Assembly: GCF_032884065.1 (NCBI RefSeq)
Contig: NC_088873.1
Coordinates: 496,001 to 560,000 of the forward strand
DNA: 64,000 nucleotides
Source: Artemia franciscana
Lineage: Eukaryota > Arthropoda > Branchiopoda > Anostraca > Artemiidae
Direction: 5' to 3'
Each line of letters opens with the position of its first letter. The first letter of the stretch is position 1. Below the pieces are notes generated by a model that was not told the origin of the DNA, made no database searches, and saw nothing but the letters and a program-made list of their open reading frames with translations. Below are positions 58,805 through 64,000 of the stretch, in pieces. The position numbers and the translations under genes are program-made.

Positions 58805-58879
58805 CCTTGCGACAGCTGGGATTGAACCGGAGAAGCTTTGATCAAGCGGCACGGCGTCATCCACTGCGCCGTCACAAGG
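58805..58879 (-). tRNA. tRNA-like sequence (SINE head or tRNA pseudogene)
   Basis: On the minus strand a 7-bp acceptor stem can form (CTTGTGA with TCGCAAG, one G-U pair). The D arm is GGCGCAGTGGATGACGCC with a 4-bp stem, and the T loop is GGTTCAATCC (58819-58828). The T stem is poor and the anticodon arm irregular, so a functional tRNA is unlikely. The A and B boxes could serve as an internal RNA polymerase III promoter, as in tRNA-derived SINEs. Confidence 0.5.
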
Positions 58880-59044
58880 TAATAGGTAAGTTAATTTTTC
58901 TGATACATTGTTCACAAACTTTTGATAGAAGGAGACTTCTGTACTTGTAATGGCTGATGTGTACTACATTCGAGTTAGTAGGGAATGTAATGAAAGTCAT
59001 CATATGACTAAAAATGATAAAAATTCAATTGTACTATGAAAAAT

Positions 59045-59165
59045 AGTCTCAGGTTTGCTGGACCAGTAATATGGAATTCTTTACCAACGAGTATAAGGCT
59101 ATCTGAAAATGCTAGCTAGTTTAAGAGTAGACTGAGGAACAACCTTCTGGGAAGAGACTGAGTAA
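59045..59165 (+). pseudogene. LINE C-terminal fragment (CR1/L2-like)
   Basis: The frame reads FAGPVIWNSLPTSIRLSENA, a stop, then FKSRLRNNLLGRD and a stop. G-P-x-x-W-N-S-L-P...F-K is the standard C-terminal signature of CR1/L2-type LINEs. A pyrimidine-rich 3' UTR follows. Confidence 0.7.
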
Positions 59166-59369
59166 GTAGTTTGAATGGGAAGGCTTATTGTCTTGTTTTT
59201 TAAGTGGGATTTTTTCTCTCTCTTTGTCGCACTTCTTCTCTATTTTCCTTTTGTTTTCTTTTTCCCACTTTTTGGTCTCATTTCATTTCGTTTTTTTTGT
59301 TTTGTTAATGTTGTCGGTATTGTTGTTCATTGAATGTTTATCAGCCACTACTAATAAGTCTAATCATTT

Positions 59370-59416
59370 TTTTTTTATGTGTTTGTGCTGTTGCATTGAT
59401 GATTTGTCTTTTCATA

Positions 59417-59488
<72 letters not shown>

Positions 59489-59545
59489 TGAAAAGAGAAA
59501 TCACCAATGCAACAGCACAAACACAAAAAAAAAAAAAAAAAAAAG
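59370..59545. repeat. inverted repeat with a (TA)n centre
   Basis: TGTGTTTGTGCTGTTGCATT, GATGATTTGTCTTTTCAT at left and ATGAAAAGAGAAATCACC, AATGCAACAGCACAAACACA at right pair over about 45 bases. The loop is a pure TA run (59423-59486). The outer flanks are T-run and A-run respectively, extending the palindrome. Confidence 0.85.
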
Positions 59546-60178
59546 ACAGAAGGAGAAAAGGAAGACTGTTTTCCTAAATTAGTGATTAATATAGACCAGC
59601 ACTTGAATGAGGCCTTAACCCTACTCATCCATACAATCACATAGGTCAAACAGCATAGCCACACACAATCAACCATAAAGAATAATCCATGGACAGGCAG
59701 TCTTGTCGTCAATAAGTATAAGTCGTCATTTACCAAACAATAGAAAAAATAATATAGACAAATAATTCAGAGGCAACACCCAACATAAGGACTCATCAGG
59801 AGAATACACTGGCCTATTTAGGGTTTCGCCACTCTAAATTCTCTACCCAGCACAGTTTTGTGGCTACCACAGAATATCCATGGCATCCCCGCGTCAGGTA
59901 TCACCCCCAAAATACATGCCTATGAAAAAAAACAGCAAATGTAAAACAACCAAGTAAAACCAAAACAAGCTTATCCTATTAATATATCCCTCCCTTTAGC
60001 AACAATAGGTAAACTAAATATTATAAATTTTAACAAATCACAAATATTAACACATTGCAAAAAACCTGAATGAACTAAACAATTATAGAATTCATCTTTA
60101 CCATGTGGCTAATTTTTAAGAAAATCCGCTCAATTAGAAACACAATTCAAAATAAATGGCGCTGTGACAACATTTCTC

Positions 60179-60179
<1 letters not shown>
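59546..60179. other. spacer, possibly old repeat
   Basis: No coding motif. The sequence from 59570 to 59900 has a composition unlike the A/B families, but I cannot classify it. Confidence 0.35.

Positions 60180-60271
<92 letters not shown>
60180..60271. repeat. (TA)n microsatellite
   Basis: Forty-six TA units, directly abutting a tRNA-like sequence. Confidence 0.95.
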
Positions 60272-60273
<2 letters not shown>

Positions 60274-60345
60274 GCAGAGTGGATTGATGCTCTATAGGGC
60301 AATGCGGGACCCGGGGTTCGATCCTCGCAACAGCTTCTTGTCCCT
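60272..60345 (+). tRNA. degenerate tRNA-like sequence (SINE head)
   Basis: TAGCAGAGTGGATTGATGC resembles an A box/D arm and GGGGTTCGATCCTCGC a B box/T arm (GGTTCGATCC at 60315-60324). No acceptable anticodon arm or acceptor stem was found, so a SINE relic is more likely than a tRNA gene. Confidence 0.4.
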
Positions 60346-60444
60346 GTAAAAAATACCTCCAACTTAAGCGTCAATTTGACACCCTATGCGCAAGCAATTG
60401 CTCCGAAGGATCTTCAGAACTCAACATGCTTAACTCCTTATCAA

Positions 60445-60800
60445 ACAGTTCGTGGTAACGAACTGTAGTAAGGAGCGACCCGGCTCAATAGTAACCAAAA
60501 CTCTAAAAAATGGAATTTTGATACCAATAGCTACATCAAAAGAATCGCATTTTAATGCTGGTTTTAAATATATAAGTTTCACCAAGTTTAGTCTTACCCA
60601 TCAAAAGTTACGAGCCTGAGAAAAAGTTTTTTACTGTTTTAAAAAGAAGAATTGAGAGAAAGAGTCAAACTTTAGCGTAAAGAGCGGGGCGTTGATGAGG
60701 AAGCAGCCTCTTTCATATACGAAGTAATTTCTGTGCGTTTTAAGTTTTAATGTCGCTCCTTACTTTCAGTTGAAAAAAACTTGTTTTTTTTTATTTAATT
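60445..60800 (+). repeat. Family A head fragment fused to a Family B half
   Basis: A perfect 22-base palindromic head (60445-60466), GTAGTAAGGAGCGACCCGGC and the first 150 bases of A end at GAGCCTGAGAAAA. The sequence then switches to a B right arm (TTTAGCGTAAAGAGCGGGGC...TGTCGCTCCTTACTTTCAG). Confidence 0.8.
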
Positions 60801-61019
60801 CAACACAAAACCAGCTTCTAGCTTAATTTCTTACCTAAACCGCAGCAATATTTTTCTCGCAGTTGGCACAAAAAACTGTTATGCATTTACTTGGTGTGTC
60901 CTGCTAACTACAATCTTTAAAATCCATTAATTCTTCTATTGAGTTTATTATGCTTGGCTGCCTAGGGCACATCCAGGAATTTGATCCTGTCCCTTTTTTC
61001 CTTTTTTACGAGGCACAGA

Positions 61020-61130
61020 AAAAAATGACAGTGGGGGGGGGGTGAGAAACCCAGTACCCTCACCCTTCTTGGATCCGCCAACGTTGGGTATAATTTTTGT
61101 TGTAAGTGTTGAGATGGGGGGGGGGGTAAG
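61020..61130. repeat. two G-runs (G10)
   Basis: GTGGGGGGGGGGTGAG near 61031 and GATGGGGGGGGGGGTAAG near 61114. Simple sequence; no further feature in 60801-61690. Confidence 0.6.
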
Positions 61131-61689
61131 GTTAAATCTTGTTCAGATACCTATCTATTCAAATTTCGAAAGAAGAAAGACATTTTTTTCACCGAATCAT
61201 TATCTTTAACATACCATATGTATATTAAATGAATCTGATCCCGGTAAGGCAGAGTTTTGCAAAATGTTACGAAGAAGTTACATTTTTTGTACTAGAACAT
61301 TACGAAATTTATTCTTCCTGTAGCAACCTTGATCTTGTGCTCTGTTAGAATTGTCGCAAAGTGATATGCACAGGCAAACCACAGTAAACTTATGCGCAAA
61401 ATTACAGTAGATATATTTTTCTTTCAAAATTGATCTAGTGAGCTAATACATAGCTGTTAGGCTTTGTCCCTGAGGACACATTGGTTATGTTCCATTTCGA
61501 GGCGTGTCTTCCAGTCATTTTGAGTGAACTGTCTACTTAAATCTTGATAAGCTGCAGGAGAGATTACAGGTATTGTACCCCAAGGGATTATAAACAGTTG
61601 CTTCAAACATAAAGAGAACACATGTAGCTATCGACGAATAAATGAATCCTAAAAGGAGCAGAAGTTCCACTGTTCCCCAAAGTTTTCAC

Positions 61690-61757
61690 CCTAATACCCA
61701 TAGCTTTAGTAGCAGTAGTAATGGTATCAGCAATAATAGTAGTAGCAGTAGCAGTGC
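61690..61757. repeat. degenerate (TAG)n/(CAG)n trinucleotide tract
   Basis: TTTAGTAGCAGTAGTAATGG, then AATAGTAGTAGCAGTAGCAG. Confidence 0.7.
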
Positions 61758-62265
61758 CTAACTTACAACCCTTGCCCTAAGGGCTGTTGAGGGGTTGACA
61801 TCCCCAAAGGCATAATTTCTGGACCTTTCAACACTGCTGAAGAAAATGTATGTCCCAAATTTTTGATTGTATATTTGTTTTGTTAAATAATGAAGGCGGG
61901 GGGAGGGGGAGGCTATTGGCCTCAAATAACTATTGACTCTTAAAAAGGGCACTATAACTTCTAATTTCCAATCAAATGCCCCAACCAAAGTTTATATGAC
62001 CATCAATTCCATTAAAGCATTACACGCCCCAGGCTATAATTAACAATCTTTGCCCCAGCGATCTGACGGGTTCCGTCAACTCTGGAGGCTGTGTTATATG
62101 TTCTATGGACCATTTTGAACAAGATGGCAATATTACATTTTTGGAAGAGAGGGTGGCTAGAAGGGGGGGGGCTAATCGTCCTCCATTACTTTTGACTCTT
62201 AAAAGGGAACTAGAACTTTCAATTTCAAATTAAAGAGCTTCCTCTATACTTTATACAATAACCTT
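61757..62265 (-). repeat. two diverged ~275-bp units of the intron-1 array type
   Basis: In reverse orientation, CTTACAACCCTTGCCCTAAG and TTAACAATCTTTGCCCCAGC mark two unit starts 278 bases apart. Each has GACTCTTAAAAAGGGCACTA or GACTCTTAAAAGGGAACTAG. A Family A copy begins right after. Confidence 0.65.
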
Positions 62266-62950
62266 TCAAACAGTTCGTGGTAACGAACTGTGGTAAGGAG
62301 CGACCCGGCTCAATAGTAACCGAAACTCTAAAAAATGGAGCTTTGATACCAATAGTTAAATCAAAAGAATCGCATTTTTATGCTGATTTTAAATATATTA
62401 AAAAATTGGACTTATTTTAGAAAATAGGGAGAAACACCCCTAAAATGTATAAAATCATAACGAAAATCACACCATCAGATTCAGTGTATCAGAGAACCCT
62501 ACTGTGGAAGTTTTTAGCTCCTATCTACAAAAATGTGGAATTTTGTATTTTTGCCAGAAGACAGGTCACGGATGCATGTTTATTTGTTTCTTTTTTTTCC
62601 CACGGATGATCATATCGACCCAGTGGTCCTAGAATGTCACGAGAGGGCTCATTATAACTGAAAATAGAAGTACCAGTGTCCTTTTTAAGAGACTAAAAAA
62701 TTAATGGGTACCAAGGCTCCCCCACGCTCATTTTTTACCCAAAGTCACCAGGTCAAAATTTTGAGATTGCCATTTTGTTCAGCATAGTCGAAAAACCTAA
62801 ACTATGTCTTTGGGGATGACTAAATCTCCCGTAGTCCCCGGGGGAGGGATTTTTCCATGGAAGAATTTATCATGAGGGAAGAGAATTCCCATGAAGGGGG
62901 CGCAGGATTTCCGAGCATTATTTAAACAAACAAAAATGAGAAAATAAATG
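62265..62950 (+). repeat. Family A copy, forward
   Basis: Palindromic head at 62270-62291, then TGGTAAGGAGCGACCCGGCT and the body. Small internal deletions (near 62400 and 62845) shorten it. The tail GGATTTCCGAGCATTATTTA leads into Family B. Confidence 0.85.
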
Positions 62951-63225
62951 AAAAAAAGTTTTTTTTTTCAACTGAAAGTAAGGAGCAGCATTAAAATTTA
63001 AAATGAACATAAGTTATTACTTATATAAGGGGTTCGTTACTCCTCAATACTTCCCTCTTTACGCTAAAGTATTTTTAGAAGAATTTAGTATTTTTAGAAG
63101 AATTTAGAATTTAGTATTATTTTTAGTATTTTTGTCTAAAGAATTTAGACAAAATTCAAGCTTTCGTGTAAAGAGTGAGGTACTGCTGAGGGGGCCTGCC
63201 CCCTCATATACGTAATAAAAACATA
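62950..63225. repeat. Family B foldback, diverged
   Basis: CAACTGAAAGTAAGGAGCAG, CTTATATAAGGGGTTCGTTA and CTTCCCTCTTTACGCTAAAG face TTTCGTGTAAAGAGTGAGGT, GGGGGCCTGCCCCCTCATAT. The centre has three slipped copies of TTTTTAGAAGAATTTAG. Confidence 0.75.
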
Positions 63226-63634
63226 TAAATATAGAAGTTCGTTACGTAATTTAATTTGCAAATTCCGTATATTTATTACTAATAGAAACGCTCAAAAAAG
63301 ATCTAGTTGCCTTTTTAAGTAACTAAAAATTGGAGGGCCACTAGGCCCTCCAATTTTAGGCATAATGATTTAGCTATTTAATGGTAGAATTGACGAGTTG
63401 CACTACTGGAATCTGCTCAATGTCTCTTAGATATATAGTGGCAATAGATAATTTCATTTTGAAAGGTTTAAAGGTTCGAAAATAAGAATCTTTTATTTAT
63501 TCGTATCAGCCTATTTATTATGCTTGTTTGTTTTAGTTTTGTATATGGCTTTACTAGCTTTGAAAGACTTTTCAACTTAAACCTATTAGTGAAAATTCGG
63601 TAATTTATATAGTTTAGAGCCATTTCCCTAGGGC
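63226..63634. other. AT-rich spacer
   Basis: A short piece near 63300-63355 (CTAGTTGCCTTTTTAAGTAA, TTGGAGGGCCACTAGGCCCT) is a Family A fragment. Otherwise nothing recognised. Confidence 0.45.
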
Positions 63635-64000
63635 CAGTGCTGTCACTTACTTTAAGTACTTTACTTGAAGTACTAATTAAGTAAAATTTTCCAACACTTG
63701 TGCTTGTACTTAAGTAAAAACTCTACGGTGTACTTATTACTTGATATTTAAGTAAGATTACGAAATACTTATTACTTAAGATACTTTTAATGTACTTGTT
63801 TTTCAAATACTTTACCTTTGACACGAAAATTCTGTGTGTGTGTGCTTTGGCAATGTACAAGAAAATATCACCTTTAGATTTAGAGCAAACTCAGATATAG
63901 CTTTTGTGTGTCTGTACTTTGGCAATGTACAAGAAAACATCACCCTTTAGATTTAGAGTAAACTCAGAGATATCTCCATGCCCTTTTTTTTGGATATGAA
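63635..64000 (+). mobile_element. hAT-like DNA transposon terminus, cut by the window edge
   Basis: CAGTGCTGTCACTTACTTTA starts at 63635 and is followed by many AAGTACTT/TTACTTAAG repeats. This terminus (CAG-x-G-x-TGTCA with a subterminal run of ACTT/AAGTA motifs) is typical of hAT family ends. The preceding eight bases CCTAGGGC would be the target-site copy. The other end, and any transposase, lie outside the window. A 72-bp tandem repeat is included (see next). Confidence 0.55.
63838..63975 (+). repeat. 72-bp tandem duplication
   Basis: CTTTGGCAATGTACAAGAAA recurs at 63845 and 63917, followed in both by ATCACC...TTTAGATTTAGAG and AAACTCAGA. Confidence 0.85.

Noticed and set aside
60272-60345. 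Functional tRNA gene
   Set aside because: A and B boxes are present but no acceptor stem or proper anticodon arm can be drawn.

Overview
This is an AT-rich invertebrate nuclear DNA window, not a prokaryotic one. Coding sequence is split into exons with GT..AG borders. Most of the remainder is decayed transposable elements, tandem arrays, foldback repeats and long (TA)n tracts. The repeat texture resembles a crustacean such as brine shrimp (Artemia). That impression is from memory and could not be checked, so I claim only an arthropod-like genome.

The one gene I can name is thiamine pyrophosphokinase (TPK1), on the minus strand. Three exons (20864-20972, 13775-14022, 10534-10789) join in compatible phases (1, then 0, then 1). 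Together they encode about 204 residues with the family motifs in order. The last exon was not found. Its introns are packed with repeats: a tandem array of about 275-bp units, two facing copies of a dispersed repeat, a degraded retrotransposon ORF1, a foldback element and a candidate MITE. A second strong exon, 38543-39590 on the minus strand, has clean splice borders and encodes 349 residues of a charged, helix-rich protein I do not recognise. Weaker single-exon candidates lie at 5284-5429 (+) and 36825-37056 (-).

Left to right, the mobile DNA is: a CR1/Jockey-like LINE (1440-3480, -); a LINE C-terminal scrap (6250-6575, +); an RNase H-bearing LINE (6600-8907, +); the TPK1 region (10.5-21 kb); a composite repeat called D here (22.1-23.7 kb); a Penelope-like element forming a giant foldback whose ends carry hammerhead-ribozyme-like motifs (25.94-28.24 kb); a scrambled Helitron (30.85-32.94 kb, -); clusters of two dispersed repeat families called A and B (33.9-38.3 and 42.4-46.9 kb); an RTE-like LINE (39.8-42.4 kb, -) split by a second Helitron whose 3' end is intact (40.64-41.60 kb, +); another RTE-like copy (49.6-51.2 kb, +); a triplicated unit (53.5-55.85 kb); a second D copy inserted inside a ~172-bp tandem array (56.9-58.6 kb); tRNA-like SINE pieces near (TA)n tracts (58.8 and 60.3 kb); more A/B repeats (60.4-63.2 kb); and a hAT-like terminus at the right edge.

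No intact transposase, reverse transcriptase or viral gene is present. Every retroelement reading frame has stops, frameshifts or truncations. The most interesting material is the Penelope foldback with paired hammerhead-like motifs, the nested Helitron, the A/B repeat system with its shared terminal motif, and the unidentified 349-residue exon.
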